Counted from the first letter of the stretch, positions 35,608-46,076 are shown. The stretch is 64,000 bases of DNA from Thiocapsa imhoffii (GCF_016583985.1 NZ_NRSD01000001.1:124001-188000), one strand, 5' to 3'. The notes: generated by a model not told the origin, from the sequence alone. Translations and numbers: made by a program.

Positions 35608-37248
35608 GTGCCGGTCCGAGACGCCCCAGACGTCGTCCAGCAGATCGTCGTGAATGCACTGAGCGAGTTCCTCTCCTCGCCCCCCGATGGCACCCCCATC
35701 GAGGTTGTCGAGGCGTTGATCTTGATGGGGGGGAATTCCAACGACCCGCTGCCGCCCCGACTGTTCTTCGAGGCCGTCGAGCAGTCGCCCGTGGCGATCT
35801 CGATCACCGACCCGGCGGCGAAGATCCTCTATGCCAACTCCGCCTTCGAAACCCTGACCGGCTATACCCGGGAGGAAGTGCAGGGGCGTAACGAGGCGAT
35901 CCTCTCCAGCAATGCCACGCCGGCCAGTGTCTATGCGCAACTGTGGGAGACCATTCAGCGCAAGGAGACCTGGACGGGAACCCTGGTGAATCGCACCAAA
36001 CAGGGTGTCGACTATGTCGCCGAGCTCATCATCTCGCCCGTGTTGGACCGGGATGGGGAGCTGCAGTATTTCCTGGGGATGCACCGTGATGTGACCAAGG
36101 TGCACGAACTCGAAGGGGCGCTCCGTCAGCAGAAACAGCGCATCGAAACGGTTCTGGACGCGGCGCCCGTGATCGTTGCCCTGCTCGACAGCGGCGGGCG
36201 GATCATTCTCGATAACCAGGAATACAAAAAACTGCTCGGCGATCTGCGCGGCCAGGAGCCGGCGGAGGTCTTGCATGTGGCGCTTAGCGAGCAATTGGGA
36301 ACGGACGCCTTTCGGCTGTGTCTGGACGGTCGCGATCTGAAGGACGTCGAGGTTGCAATCGAGATTCCCGGCTCCCTCGGGCCCCGTTGGTTCGCCTGCT
36401 CGGTGACCGCGGTCGAGGAGTGTGACGCGAGCGCGCGCACCTATTTCGGTCGGCCGGCGCCGAGCAATCATCGTCTGCTCCTGCTGGCCAATGAGATCAC
36501 GTCCAAACGGCGCGAGATCGGGCGCGCCCATCTGGAGAATCTGCGTGCGCGCCTCGCCGAGCAGCAGTTGTTGCATGGGATGCGCGAGGCCTTGACCGCG
36601 GCCATCTATCAGATTCAGGTGCCGTTGAATGTCATCCATGCCGCTGCCGCCATGTTGCGCAGCGGCGCGGCGAATGTTGATACCCTTGCCGCCATGCTGG
36701 ACCAGATCAGTACCTCCGGGGCCAAGGCGCTCACTACCCTGAACTCGGCGCTGCCGGAGGAACGGCGCGAGGCCGGGATGATGGTCAACGTCAACGAGTT
36801 GCTCAGACAGGTGCTCGAACTCGAAACCGACCGACTGTTGGCCACTGGCATCGTCGTCGATTGGCGCCCGGCTGCCGTGCTGCCGGAATTTCCGGGACAC
36901 AAGAACCAACTGCGCTCACTGTTCAAACATGTCATCGACAACGCGATTCAGGCACTCGCCGAGTCCCATCGTCCACAACGTGAGCTACGTCTGATCACCC
37001 GCCGGGTCGATGGTGCCGTGGAGGTCGAGATCGAGGACAATGGTCGCGGCGTCGCGCACGAGGATCGGTATCGCGTCTTCGAGCCCTTTCATATCGGTTG
37101 GCGCAATCGGCGCGGCCGCGCTGGTATGGGACTTGCGCTGAGCCAAGAGATCGTCAATGCGCATGGGGGCAGTATCGAGGTCGATCCGACGATGGTTGAT
37201 GGCTGCCGTATCCGCCTCCTGCTCCAGGCTGTTGCCAGCGACGAGTGA
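35608..37248 (+). CDS. nifL: Nitrogen fixation regulatory flavoprotein NifL
   Basis: The 546-residue protein is the redox- and nitrogen-sensing anti-activator that binds and inhibits NifA. The first PAS domain (about residues 50-165) has FEAVEQSPVAISITDPAAK, NSAFETLTGYTREEVQGRN and FLGMHRDVTKVHELE, and would bind FAD. A second PAS-like domain (about 170-300) follows, with a helical linker. The C-terminus holds a histidine-kinase-type ATP-binding domain with LFKHVIDNAIQAL (N box), EDNGRGV and RAGMGLALSQEIV (G boxes). The frame is open for 129 codons further upstream, but I chose GTG 35608 because AGGAGA lies six bases before it and the family homology begins there. It overlaps nifA by four bases. 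Confidence 0.93.
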   Translation: MPVRDAPDVVQQIVVNALSEFLSSPPDGTPIEVVEALILMGGNSNDPLPPRLFFEAVEQSPVAISITDPAAKILYANSAFETLTGYTREEVQGRNEAILSSNATPASVYAQLWETIQRKETWTGTLVNRTKQGVDYVAELIISPVLDRDGELQYFLGMHRDVTKVHELEGALRQQKQRIETVLDAAPVIVALLDSGGRIILDNQEYKKLLGDLRGQEPAEVLHVALSEQLGTDAFRLCLDGRDLKDVEVAIEIPGSLGPRWFACSVTAVEECDASARTYFGRPAPSNHRLLLLANEITSKRREIGRAHLENLRARLAEQQLLHGMREALTAAIYQIQVPLNVIHAAAAMLRSGAANVDTLAAMLDQISTSGAKALTTLNSALPEERREAGMMVNVNELLRQVLELETDRLLATGIVVDWRPAAVLPEFPGHKNQLRSLFKHVIDNAIQALAESHRPQRELRLITRRVDGAVEVEIEDNGRGVAHEDRYRVFEPFHIGWRNRRGRAGMGLALSQEIVNAHGGSIEVDPTMVDGCRIRLLLQAVASDE

Positions 37249-38885
37249 CCTTGCCCGCACACCTCATGAATACCAAGACCCCGGTGACCGGCGCAGTCGG
37301 AGAGGCGCGCCGCCTCGATTTGCTCGAATCCCAACTCGCCGCGCTGTTCGAGGTGAGCAGTGTGCTCAGCCGCTCGCTGGTGTTGCGCCAGACCCTGCAA
37401 CAACTTCTGAGCGTGCTGCACGAACGCGGGCGCCTGCGTCACGGAATGGTCAGCCTCGTGAGCGAGGAGACCGGCGAACTGCTGATCAGTGCCTTGCATG
37501 CCGAGGAGGCTGATCCCAACGCGGTGGCCTATCAGCCGGGTGAGGGCGTTGTCGGCAATATCCTGACGCGCAATCAGCCGTGCGTCCTGCCGCGTCTGGG
37601 CGATGAGCCCAGATTCCTCGATCGGCTCAATCTCTACGATCCTGATCTGCCCTTCATCGGTGTTCCGATCCGACTCGGCGAGGATGGTGCGATCGGTGTC
37701 TTCGCCGCGCAGCCCCCGGTCGCTGATGACCTGCTCGACGAGCATGCCCGCTTCCTCGAAATGGTGGCCAATCTGATCGGCCAAGCGGTGCGCTTGGCAC
37801 GCACCGTCGCCGCCGAGCAGCAGGCGTTGCGCGAGGAACGCGACAAACTCCGTCGCGAGGTCAAGGGCACGCACGGATTCGACAGCATCATCGGGCACAC
37901 CGAGGCCATGCGCTTGGTCTTCGATCAGGTGCGTCAGGTCGCGAAATGGAACACGACGGTCTTGATCCGGGGTGAGTCTGGAACCGGCAAGGAGTTGATC
38001 GCCAACGCAATCCATTACAACTCGCCCCGCGCCCGGGCCGCCTTCGTGAAGCTCAACTGCGCGGCGCTGCCCGACAACCTGCTGGAGTCCGAACTCTTCG
38101 GACACGAGAAAGGCGCCTTCACCGGTGCGATCAGCCAACGCAAGGGCCGTTTCGAACAGGCCGATGGTGGCACCCTCTTTCTCGACGAGATCGGTGAAAT
38201 CACCCCGGCCTTTCAGGTCAAACTGCTGAGGATCCTGCAAGAAGGAGAGTTCGAACGCGTCGGTGGTGGACGGACCCTGAAGGTCGATGTCCGGGTGATC
38301 GCCGCGACCAATCGTGATTTGGAGTCGGAAGTCCGTGCGGGTCACTTTCGCGAGGATCTTTACTATCGTCTGAACGTGATGCCGATTCGCATGCCCGCCC
38401 TGCGTGAGCGGATCGAGGACATCCCGGATCTGGCGCGGTTTTTGATGAACAAGGTGGCACGCATGCAGGGTCGGCAACTGTCCATTACCGACAGCGCCTT
38501 GCGGGTCCTGATGCGCTATACCTGGCCGGGTAATGTCCGCGAACTCGAGAACTGCATGGAGCGTGCGGCCGTGATGAGTGAGCGTGGCATCATCGATCGG
38601 GATGTGATCGAGTCGACCGGACTCGATTTGGTCTTTGGCCCTGGGGAGAACACGTCACTTGGCACGCTGCTCCAGGGCAGCGCTCGAGAACCATCCGATC
38701 CGGTTCCCGATCGGACCCTTGGGGCCGATTTTAATGATCCCGAGATCGATGAGCGCGAGCGGGTCATCGCCGCGCTCGAAAAGGCCGGTTGGGTGCAGGC
38801 GAAGGCGGCGCGTCTGCTCAACATGACCCCGCGCCAGATCGCCTATCGCATCCAGACGCTGAACATCAAGCTCCGGCAGTTCTGA
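37245..38885 (+). CDS. nifA: Nif-specific sigma-54 activator NifA
   Basis: The 546-residue protein has an N-terminal GAF domain (about residues 30-185), an AAA+ domain with [17 protein letters not shown] (Walker A), the sigma-54-contacting [15 protein letters not shown] and [12 protein letters not shown] (Walker B), and a Fis-type helix-turn-helix at the C-terminus ([20 protein letters not shown]). The linker before the DNA-binding domain has no cysteine pair, unlike the oxygen-sensitive NifA of rhizobia. That fits control by NifL instead. The start is either GTG 37245, overlapping the nifL stop, or ATG 37266; coupling favours the first. It should activate the nif operons and, by the sites seen here, probably rnf. 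Confidence 0.95.
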   Translation: MTLPAHLMNTKTPVTGAVGEARRLDLLESQLAALFEVSSVLSRSLVLRQTLQQLLSVLHERGRLRHGMVSLVSEETGELLISALHAEEADPNAVAYQPGEGVVGNILTRNQPCVLPRLGDEPRFLDRLNLYDPDLPFIGVPIRLGEDGAIGVFAAQPPVADDLLDEHARFLEMVANLIGQAVRLARTVAAEQQALREERDKLRREVKGTHGFDSIIGHTEAMRLVFDQVRQVAKWNTTVLIRGESGTGKELIANAIHYNSPRARAAFVKLNCAALPDNLLESELFGHEKGAFTGAISQRKGRFEQADGGTLFLDEIGEITPAFQVKLLRILQEGEFERVGGGRTLKVDVRVIAATNRDLESEVRAGHFREDLYYRLNVMPIRMPALRERIEDIPDLARFLMNKVARMQGRQLSITDSALRVLMRYTWPGNVRELENCMERAAVMSERGIIDRDVIESTGLDLVFGPGENTSLGTLLQGSAREPSDPVPDRTLGADFNDPEIDERERVIAALEKAGWVQAKAARLLNMTPRQIAYRIQTLNIKLRQF

Positions 38886-39214
38886 GGCCCGCGGCCTGAA
38901 CCTCCCCGGGCATCTCGTCCTCGCCTGGGAGGCGCCCATGCGTGCGCCTGGTCCCGCGTCCCGCTGCAGTGGCTGCGATGGATCAGTCCCGTCCCCGAGC
39001 GCATGTCAAGCCCTCGTCGCTTGCGCATCGTCAATCCGCCGACTATGCTCTTTTACCCACCTTTGCCATGGTTTTCAGGCTGGAAATTGGGTTGGCACGA
39101 TACCGAAGACCCACCAGATTGATTCACTCAGGCATGAGATGATGAACGTCCCCTGACCACAACCACCCGCTCTCGGGTTCACGCAAGCCAACCTTCGTAT
39201 AGGATGGGAACGGT
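38886..39214. other. Intergenic region after nifA
   Basis: These 329 bases separate nifA from the DUF3611 gene. I see no clear terminator with a T run, no RNA gene and no repeat. Small open frames here have no family features. Confidence 0.5.
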
Positions 39215-39853
39215 ATGTTGAACGTGTTCAAAAACTGGATCGAGAAGACGCTTTCGAGTTCGCGAGCCTTGCCGCGGAAAAGTCTGGCCATCTCCTTCAA
39301 GCGTTTTGGATGGGCTGGGTTTTGGATCCAGATCGTGGTCGGCGCGATCCCCATCTTTCTCATGGGCTACACCCTGCTCTTCGCCCAATCCTCCGCATCC
39401 GGTACGCGCGCCGGTCTTCCGATCGTTGAATACCTGACGATCGGGGGGCTCCTGATTCTCGTGTTCACTACCTTCTGGTTCTGGCACTACACCCGGATCG
39501 CCGAGCGGATTGCTGGTCCCGATACGTCCCCCTCGGAGATCGACCTTGCCGGAACCGTCTGGATCGGCTTGCTTGCCAGCAGCATCGCGGTCCTGTTCAC
39601 CATCACGGTGATGTTCTTCGAGGTCGCACATCTGTTGTTCTATTTCCTTTCGGCGCCCCAAGGTGGCGTTCCCGTGTTTCAGACGACCGGAGTCGGTCCC
39701 TCGAGCTGGGTGTCGGCCGTTGATATGTTGAGCCTCATGTCCCTGGTCCTGACGCTCATGGCCGAATTGGTGGTCCTCGTTTTCAGCCTCTGGTTGCTGT
39801 TCCGGGTCACGGAGGGTTCAGCCGAGTATGGCGGTGGCAAGGTCGTCGTCTAG
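39215..39853 (+). CDS. DUF3611-like membrane protein
   Basis: The 212-residue protein has four membrane helices: IQIVVGAIPIFLMGYTLLF, YLTIGGLLILVFTTFWFWHY, LLASSIAVLFTITVMFFEVA and LSLMSLVLTLMAELVVLVFSL. The opening FKRFGWAGFWIQIVVG fits the DUF3611 family, found in cyanobacteria and proteobacteria with unknown function. It is a single gene between nifA and tamB with no clear operon partner. Confidence 0.6.
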   Translation: MLNVFKNWIEKTLSSSRALPRKSLAISFKRFGWAGFWIQIVVGAIPIFLMGYTLLFAQSSASGTRAGLPIVEYLTIGGLLILVFTTFWFWHYTRIAERIAGPDTSPSEIDLAGTVWIGLLASSIAVLFTITVMFFEVAHLLFYFLSAPQGGVPVFQTTGVGPSSWVSAVDMLSLMSLVLTLMAELVVLVFSLWLLFRVTEGSAEYGGGKVVV

Positions 39854-40087
39854 CCGTCACACGGCACTGCCGAGCCGCTCGCTCGCGGGGCGGCCTCGGT
39901 CTGTCTGCCTCGCGCGCCATCGTTGAACCGGGGCTGGCGCACCTTCAGCGTTCCATTCGCCATCAGCCGTGCGCGTGAGATGTCCGGTCGCTCGGATGCC
40001 GGCGTGTGGGTTGCGCGCTGTCCGAACGGCGAGGATGATGGCCTTCAGTCCTGACTGCGGGTGGTGCGGGACCCCTGTGTGCGGGTC

Positions 40088-42889
40088 ATGAGGCCGGTCT
40101 CATGGTTCGCACGCCTGCGCGATCTCTGGCCACCGATGCCCTGGTTCGCTCTGGCTGTCCTCTGCCTGCTCTGGCTCGTTGCGACCGAGTCGGGTCTGCG
40201 CACCCTGGTCGCGCTCGGAACTGACGTCTTGTCCGAGCAGATCAGGGTCGACAGGGTCGAGGGACGGTTGCTCAGTGGCGTGCGCCTGACCGGGTTACAG
40301 GTGACCACGGCCAGTGTGGTGATCCAGGCCGCGGGTGTTGAGTGGCGCTGGTCACCCTGGCAGGCCATCGGTGGCCGTCTTCTGATCCGGTCACTCGTGA
40401 TCGAGGACCTCGATCTCCTGCTCCTCGCTCACGATGATCAGTCACGCGGCTCCCAGGCTTGGCCTCATCTCAATGGGTTGCCCCCGTTCGATCTCGAGCA
40501 TCTGGAGGTCTCATCCTTCCGTCTCTTCCGCGCCGGGGCCGCCGAGTCGCGGGCGCTGATCGCGCGTCTGGAGCTTGCCGGGCGGGTCGCGGCCCATTCG
40601 CCTCGGCTCACCGCCCTATCCGTGGCGGGTATGGACCCGTTGCACGAGCCTGCGCTGACGGTGGTTGCATCGGACTGTGGGCGGGATGGGCGGCCTGGCT
40701 GGGGACTCGAATGGGCATTGCGTCTGAGTGCGACCGACCTGAACCCGGCCGAACTGCTCGCGCTCCTCGGCACCGGGATCGATGCCTCGCACTGGGCCGG
40801 ACGACTCGCCCTGGATGCCTCGAGCATGGGTTGCATGACCGGATCAGGATCGGTGTTTGAACCCACTGTCGATCCTGTTTTTGAACTGGATCTCCTCAGT
40901 CTGCGGGGTGAGCTCAGAGGTGACGCCGTCGCTGGGGCGGGGCGTTTCAGACAGGATCAGAATGGACTCGCGGTGGAGGCCTTGCGGCTCGTCTCCGGTG
41001 CGAACGAACTCCTGATCAATGGGGTGTTGCAGCAGCGTCTTGACCTGCACGGCCAGCTCAAGGTGTCGGACGTGATGGCGCTCCATCCAGGCGCGGCGGG
41101 CCGGTTGCGGGCCGAGGCCTGGCTCACCGGCACGGCTGATGCGCCCCACCTGCGGATTGATCTCGATGCCGCCAACATCAGCCTAGGTCCGTACGGCGTC
41201 GGCAGCCTGTCGGCGGAGGCGGATTTGGATCCCTCACCGGACGGTTCCTTGGCCGCTAGGCTGACGGCAGAAGGTCTGATGATCGCCGGGCATGAATTGG
41301 GACAGTGGCATGCGCGGATGCATGGCACCGCGGCCGCGCACGAACTGGTGCTGTCCCTGACGACAGCGGATGTTTCCGCCAAGTTCGAGGTTGGCGGCGC
41401 CCTGATCGGGTCGGGTGGCTATCAAGGGCGACTCGAGCAACTGAATCTCGTGCTGGCGCCAGTGCCCGGGCCGCCCTGGACGCTGCAACAATCCGCGCCC
41501 ATTGTGGTCGACTGGCCGGCGATCGACATCGGGCCAATCTGTCTCGGCGATGTCACGGGGGACCTTGGCTGCCTGGAGCTCGGGCGGGGTGACCAGGGGC
41601 GCTGGCGGGTTGTTGCGCAACTCGCGGAGTTCGCGCGATTCGGGGATCTGGTCCCACAGGTGTCCCAGCTCAATGGGCGCTTCAGCGCCGATCTCGACCT
41701 CGCGGAGACCTTCGCTGAACCAGATGTGCGCGGGCGCGTCGAGATTCGCGATGGGCGCTTCAGCATCCCCTTGTTGGGATTGGAGGTCACGGATCTCGAG
41801 CTCGCGGCGATTCTGAACGGGCCAGATCCGGCACGCCTCATCGGGGCCGCGGAGGTCGGTGGCGGGCGTTTGACCCTCGACGGCACAGCCAGTCTGGACC
41901 CATTTGATCTGTCCATTGTGGCGCGGGTGACGGGCACGGATCTGGATGCGGTGAGAACGAGCGAGTACCAGCTTCGTGTGTCCCCACGGCTGGATCTTGA
42001 GGCACGCAAAGAGGGCGCGTCGGTGCGTGGCGATCTCCTCGTCGCTACCGGCCTGATCGCGCCGCGAGACTTCCCCGAGGGCGTCACGAGACCCTCGCAG
42101 GACATTTTCATCAAAGGCCAGGATCAGGCCGCGCGCTATCCAGTCGACCTTGCGGTCGATCTGCGTGCGGGCGATGCGGTTCGATTCGAAGGCTTTGGTC
42201 TCAGTGGCCAGGTCACCGGGACGCTCGGTCTGTCACAACGCCCGGGTCACAACCTCTTAGGCGATGGGCAACTGGAGATCATCGATGGGCAGTATCGCGT
42301 TCCCATCGGCCTCGAACGCTTGCGTGAACTCGATCTGGGTTTCGGACTCGGCACGGGCTTGGGTTTGGGCTTGGATCTCGGGTTCGGCTTGGGTCTCACC
42401 AACGACTTGATCCCACCGCTGCGGATCGTCCGCGGGCAACTGGTCTGGGTGCGTTCGCCGATCGGCAATCCTGGTTTGCACGTGCTGGGCGAACGTCGCA
42501 CGGGTCGCACCGTCGCGAACGTGCGCATCATCGGCACCCTGACGGACCCAAAATTCACCTTCTTCTCGGACTCCGACCCGGCGATGAGCGAGTCCGAGGC
42601 GATGACCTTTCTTCTCACGGGCATGATGCCGCAGGGGTCGGATCAGGCCGCGGGGGGCGGATTGGCCTTTCGCCGGAGCCTCGGCCCAGGGATGACACTT
42701 GACCTCGAGACTGGCGGGGGGCGGAACCAGAATCGCTTCAGACTGCAGCGCGATCTCGGCGAACGACTGCAACTCGAAGCACAAGGAGGCAGCAATCGCA
42801 GTCTTGACCTCTTCTGGACCTTTGAACGCGCCTCAAGGGGACGGGCGGGTGACCCAGACGCGCGCTCAGGGCAGCGGGAGCCGAACTGA
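40088..42889 (+). CDS. tamB: Translocation and assembly module TamB-like protein
   Basis: The product (933 residues) has one N-terminal membrane anchor (PWFALAVLCLLWLVATESG) followed by an AsmA/TamB-type beta-rich body, starting LLSGVRLTGLQV. The C-terminal DUF490 domain is clear from DGQLEIIDGQYRVPIGLERL, PGLHVLGERRTGRTVANVRI, GTLTDPKFTFFSDSDPAMSE and AMTFLLTGM. TamB spans the periplasm and works with TamA or BamA in outer-membrane protein or lipid transport. No tamA lies beside it, and it is shorter than the E. coli protein (about 1260). A stretch of GLGL/GFGL repeats (residues about 755-775) interrupts the C-terminal domain. GTG 40061 is an alternative start. Confidence 0.82.
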   Translation: MRPVSWFARLRDLWPPMPWFALAVLCLLWLVATESGLRTLVALGTDVLSEQIRVDRVEGRLLSGVRLTGLQVTTASVVIQAAGVEWRWSPWQAIGGRLLIRSLVIEDLDLLLLAHDDQSRGSQAWPHLNGLPPFDLEHLEVSSFRLFRAGAAESRALIARLELAGRVAAHSPRLTALSVAGMDPLHEPALTVVASDCGRDGRPGWGLEWALRLSATDLNPAELLALLGTGIDASHWAGRLALDASSMGCMTGSGSVFEPTVDPVFELDLLSLRGELRGDAVAGAGRFRQDQNGLAVEALRLVSGANELLINGVLQQRLDLHGQLKVSDVMALHPGAAGRLRAEAWLTGTADAPHLRIDLDAANISLGPYGVGSLSAEADLDPSPDGSLAARLTAEGLMIAGHELGQWHARMHGTAAAHELVLSLTTADVSAKFEVGGALIGSGGYQGRLEQLNLVLAPVPGPPWTLQQSAPIVVDWPAIDIGPICLGDVTGDLGCLELGRGDQGRWRVVAQLAEFARFGDLVPQVSQLNGRFSADLDLAETFAEPDVRGRVEIRDGRFSIPLLGLEVTDLELAAILNGPDPARLIGAAEVGGGRLTLDGTASLDPFDLSIVARVTGTDLDAVRTSEYQLRVSPRLDLEARKEGASVRGDLLVATGLIAPRDFPEGVTRPSQDIFIKGQDQAARYPVDLAVDLRAGDAVRFEGFGLSGQVTGTLGLSQRPGHNLLGDGQLEIIDGQYRVPIGLERLRELDLGFGLGTGLGLGLDLGFGLGLTNDLIPPLRIVRGQLVWVRSPIGNPGLHVLGERRTGRTVANVRIIGTLTDPKFTFFSDSDPAMSESEAMTFLLTGMMPQGSDQAAGGGLAFRRSLGPGMTLDLETGGGRNQNRFRLQRDLGERLQLEAQGGSNRSLDLFWTFERASRGRAGDPDARSGQREPN

Positions 42890-42955
42890 GCGCGCGCAGG
42901 CTAACACCTGACTTGAGTTTGCGAGAGCGTGGGGGCGGCACCACCCCCGCCGCAT

Positions 42956-42990
42956 CCTCGGTCCGGGCTGGAATCCCAGGCGGGCCGAGG
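42956..42990. terminator. Hairpin between convergent tamB and DUF1269 genes
   Basis: CCTCGGTCCG (42956-42965) pairs with CGGGCCGAGG (42981-42990) over ten base pairs, one of them G-T. CTGG and CCAG in the loop can extend the pairing. No T run follows on either side, so termination is only inferred from its position between two convergent genes. Confidence 0.4.
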
Positions 42991-43017
42991 GTATTGGACG
43001 CCGCGCCGGGCGTCAGT

Positions 43018-43512
43018 TCAGGACGTCGATTCGAGGAAGGCCTTCAGGCTTTCCTCCTGATCCTTCTCGAGCGAGGTTTGCAGGACCTTGCCCTTGCCCT
43101 TGAAGGCGGAGAGTCCATCGAGCACCTTGTCCGCGGTGACCTTGCGCACCAGAATGAACACAGCCGAGCAGCCCGGCTGGAAGTTTTCGGCCAAGCCGCG
43201 CATGAAATCATCGTTGATGCCGATATCGGTGAACCGACCCGAAATGGCCCCCGCCCCCGCCCCGACCGCGGCACCAAGCAGGGGGTTGAGGAAGATCAAG
43301 CCGATCAGCATTCCCCAAAAGCCACCGCCGACCGCGCCGACGGCCGACAGATTCACGGCTTGATGAAGCTTCGCCTTGCCTTTCTCGTCCTTGGTGACCA
43401 CCACCACGTCTTCCATGTCGATGAGATAGGCCTTTTGCATCTTCGCCAGTTCGGCGCGCAGTTCGAATGCTAGATGTTCTTCAGGAAAGGAGACAACGAT
43501 CAGGTCACTCAT
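43018..43512 (-). CDS. DUF1269 family protein
   Basis: The 164-residue protein begins MSDLIVVSFPEEHLAFELRA and has DMEDVVVVTKDEKGKAKLHQ, both typical of DUF1269. A central glycine-rich hydrophobic region (GAVGGGFWGMLIGLIFLNPL and GAAVGAGAGAISG) looks like a glycine-zipper membrane insertion. The final third returns to the soluble fold (CSAVFILVRKVTADKVLDGL). The function is not known; homologues occur in many stress-related gene groups. The neighbouring gene on the same strand also encodes a glycine-zipper protein. Confidence 0.8.
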   Translation of the reverse strand: MSDLIVVSFPEEHLAFELRAELAKMQKAYLIDMEDVVVVTKDEKGKAKLHQAVNLSAVGAVGGGFWGMLIGLIFLNPLLGAAVGAGAGAISGRFTDIGINDDFMRGLAENFQPGCSAVFILVRKVTADKVLDGLSAFKGKGKVLQTSLEKDQEESLKAFLESTS

Positions 43513-43747
43513 GGGGTTTTCTCATCAGTTGTGAACAGGGTCGGTGGTGAAACGTCAGATTTTTGGACTCGGACGCAATGCCAGGCGCTCTCGTCCTCCC
43601 AGGCGTTGGTCACGAACTCGATGTCACCATGGACCGGCACGAGGCGTGCGGAACCGCACTCGCCGTCGTCACGGCCGGTTGGGGAGTCCGCTCGCTCGGG
43701 CTTCCGGTCAGCCTGATCTTAAGGGGCTGACCGGGTCGCGGCCTGGC

Positions 43748-43972
43748 TTAGAGATTTCCGCGCTGATGCTCATCGACCAGGTAGCCACCGAGCGCGCCAA
43801 CACCGGCGCCGAGGAGTGCGCCCGCGCCGGCCTCGGCGCTGAAGGAGCCGATGATGGCACCGGTTGCGAGGCCCATGGCCGCGCCCGTTCCGACGCGGGC
43901 GCCCGTGGTGTTGCCGCAGCCGGCGAGTGACGCGGCCGCAATCAGAATCAAGGGTAGGCTCAGATTCTTCAC
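43748..43972 (-). CDS. Small glycine-zipper lipoprotein
   Basis: The 74-residue protein starts at GTG 43972, preceded by AGGAGAGG. The signal sequence LSLPLILIAAASLAGC ends in a clear lipobox, so the cysteine should be lipidated and the protein anchored to a membrane. The mature part is a glycine zipper (GTGAAMGLATGAIIGSF and GALLGAGVGALGGYLVDEH). It resembles small YMGG/OmpA-zipper type proteins. A longer frame upstream to 44059 lacks these features at its start and was rejected. Confidence 0.75.
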   Translation of the reverse strand: MKNLSLPLILIAAASLAGCGNTTGARVGTGAAMGLATGAIIGSFSAEAGAGALLGAGVGALGGYLVDEHQRGNL

Positions 43973-44606
43973 AGGGATCCTCTCCTGAAGTCGGGTTCGA
44001 AATGGGACCGCGATCAGCCCGGCTCGGTTGCCTCGCGTGTCGGGTCGGTCAGGGTCCACGCCGAGATGACATGATCAACGGAACGATTGGCGTCCGCTGG
44101 TCGGGATGCTGTGAGCTTCCTCAGTGACCTTGGGGCGTGCTTGCCCGTCTCACGGGATTGGCGTATCGTCCCAAAGCGAGGTTGATTTCCAGCGATCGCA
44201 TCATAGCGCAGATTCGATCGTGCCCGACGCCGCGTTGCGGGCGAGGTGCGACCACGCGAGGGTCAGTCGATGTCAACCAAGGCGAATGCCAGGTGCGATC
44301 GCCACGCCTCCGCTGTGATGCGCTCATCGCCACCCATCGTGGATGCGCCCAAGCCGGCCTGAACCATGTCTTCGAGCTTTGCCGCGGCTTCCGCCCATGG
44401 CGCCGCCTGATCCGATTCGCAACCTGCTCCTTGGTCTCGACCCGGTTGAGTCAGCGCTCCTCATGCGCCTGGTCGCGGCACCCTCTCCCACACCGAAGTC
44501 CCTTCGACCGGATCGATTTCAGCGGAGTTCCCGACCGTGCCACGGTTTGCGCGCTCACTCGGTCCCGCGCCCTGATCCGCTCGCGAACTGAATCGAGGAT
44601 TTGAAG
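43973..44606. other. Long intergenic region between divergent genes
   Basis: This stretch of about 630 bases contains only short open frames without family features, rich in Arg/Ser/Pro as expected for shadow frames. It must hold the promoters of the lipoprotein gene and of the hydrolase gene. I recognise no RNA gene, repeat or insertion element in it. Confidence 0.5.
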
Positions 44607-46076
44607 ATGCTCACCCGGACCAAGGATCTCCTGAAGTTGCTCGCGCAGATCATCGTCATCAGTGCCCTGACCTTTCTTGCAGTCCGGGCCTTCGATGCCC
44701 ATCGCAGCGATCCCCTTGCCCTGTGGCACACCGTCGTCCCCGAGGAGATGGAGGCGGATGAGCTGGACCGTTCCGACTGGGCGGACTATCTCAGGCACGA
44801 GCAACGCTTGTTCGATCAGGTCCGCAGCGACGTGACCGACCGCCTTGAGCAGGCAGAGCGGATTCCGTCGAATCGCTACTATGACGGCAGCCCGCTCTAT
44901 CCTGGCCGGTTCGCGCGCGATTGGAATCGCTCCTATATCCTGGAGCCCGACGGGGAGGCGCGCGGCGCGGTCGTCCTCTTGCATGGTCTGACGGACTCGC
45001 CCTACAGCCTGCGACACATTGGTGCCCACTATCAGGAGTCGGGCTATGTCGTGATCGCGATCCGTCTGCCCGGTCATGGTACGGTGCCAGGCGGGCTCAC
45101 TCAGGTGACCTGGCAGGATTGGTCCGCGGCGACGCGACTGGCCGTGCGCGAAGCGGTTCGGCGCGTGGGTCCCGCGGCGCCGGTGCAATTGGTGGGCTTC
45201 TCCAACGGGGGCGCGCTAGCCATGCTCTATGCCCTCGATGTCATCGAGGATGAGCGGTTGCCTCCTGTCGATCGTCTCATCTTGCTCACACCCATGATCG
45301 GCATCACGGAGATGGCCCGTTTCGCTGGATTCGCCGGGCTCCCCGCGATCTTCCCGGCCTTCGCGAGTGCCGCCTGGTTGGGCATCCTTCCGGAGTTCAA
45401 TCCGTTCAAATACAACTCGTTCCCGGTCAACGGGGCACGTCAATCCTCGCTGCTGACACGCACGCTCCAGCCACGGATCGCGCGTTATCGGCGTGACGGG
45501 CGACTCGATGGTTTGCCACCCGTCATCACCTTCCAGTCGGTCGTGGACTTCACCGTGAGCACGCGCGCCATCATCACCGCGCTACATGCCCAACTGCCCA
45601 ACAACGGCAGCGAACTCGTCTTGTTCGATATCAACCGCAACACGAAATTCGGTCCGCTGCTCCGCCCCGACACCGAGACGACCCTGACCCGCCTGTTGCC
45701 GGTGGCACCGCGCGACTTCAAGACGACTGTCATCACCAATGCCGCCGCCGACACCAGTGTGATGGTCGAGCGGATCACCGAGCCTGGCGAGACCACCGAG
45801 CAGGTCAGACCACTCAACTTGGCTTATCCGACCGATGTCTTCTCGCTCTCGCATGTCGCCTTGCCGTTCCCCATCACGGATTCACTCTATGGCGCGAATC
45901 CCGACCCCGAGGAGCACTATGGCGCGAACCTGGGGGCGCTGGCGATTCGGGGGGAGCGTGGTGTCCTCATCATGAGCCTGGACGCACTGGTGCGACTGTC
46001 CTGGAACCCTTTCTGGCCGTACCTGCTGGAGCGGATCGACGAGGGGATCGTCGCAGCGGAACGCCCGCGGCCCTGA
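44607..46076 (+). CDS. Membrane-anchored alpha/beta hydrolase
   Basis: The 489-residue protein has an N-terminal membrane anchor (LLAQIIVISALTFLAVRAF). The alpha/beta hydrolase core shows VVLLHGLTDSPYSLRHIG (oxyanion loop), IRLPGHGTVPGGL and the nucleophile elbow VGFSNGGALAML. The general pattern is that of serine lipases or esterases. A candidate catalytic His is in LSHVALPFPITDSLYG near residue 418. The substrate is unknown. I chose ATG 44607 over the TTG six bases earlier because GAGG lies eight bases ahead. The methyltransferase gene follows after 52 bases on the same strand. Confidence 0.78.
   Translation: MLTRTKDLLKLLAQIIVISALTFLAVRAFDAHRSDPLALWHTVVPEEMEADELDRSDWADYLRHEQRLFDQVRSDVTDRLEQAERIPSNRYYDGSPLYPGRFARDWNRSYILEPDGEARGAVVLLHGLTDSPYSLRHIGAHYQESGYVVIAIRLPGHGTVPGGLTQVTWQDWSAATRLAVREAVRRVGPAAPVQLVGFSNGGALAMLYALDVIEDERLPPVDRLILLTPMIGITEMARFAGFAGLPAIFPAFASAAWLGILPEFNPFKYNSFPVNGARQSSLLTRTLQPRIARYRRDGRLDGLPPVITFQSVVDFTVSTRAIITALHAQLPNNGSELVLFDINRNTKFGPLLRPDTETTLTRLLPVAPRDFKTTVITNAAADTSVMVERITEPGETTEQVRPLNLAYPTDVFSLSHVALPFPITDSLYGANPDPEEHYGANLGALAIRGERGVLIMSLDALVRLSWNPFWPYLLERIDEGIVAAERPRP

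Noticed and set aside
44137..44604. 155-residue open frame upstream of the hydrolase
   Set aside because: It is Arg/Ser/Cys-rich with no domain or signal and no ribosome-binding site.
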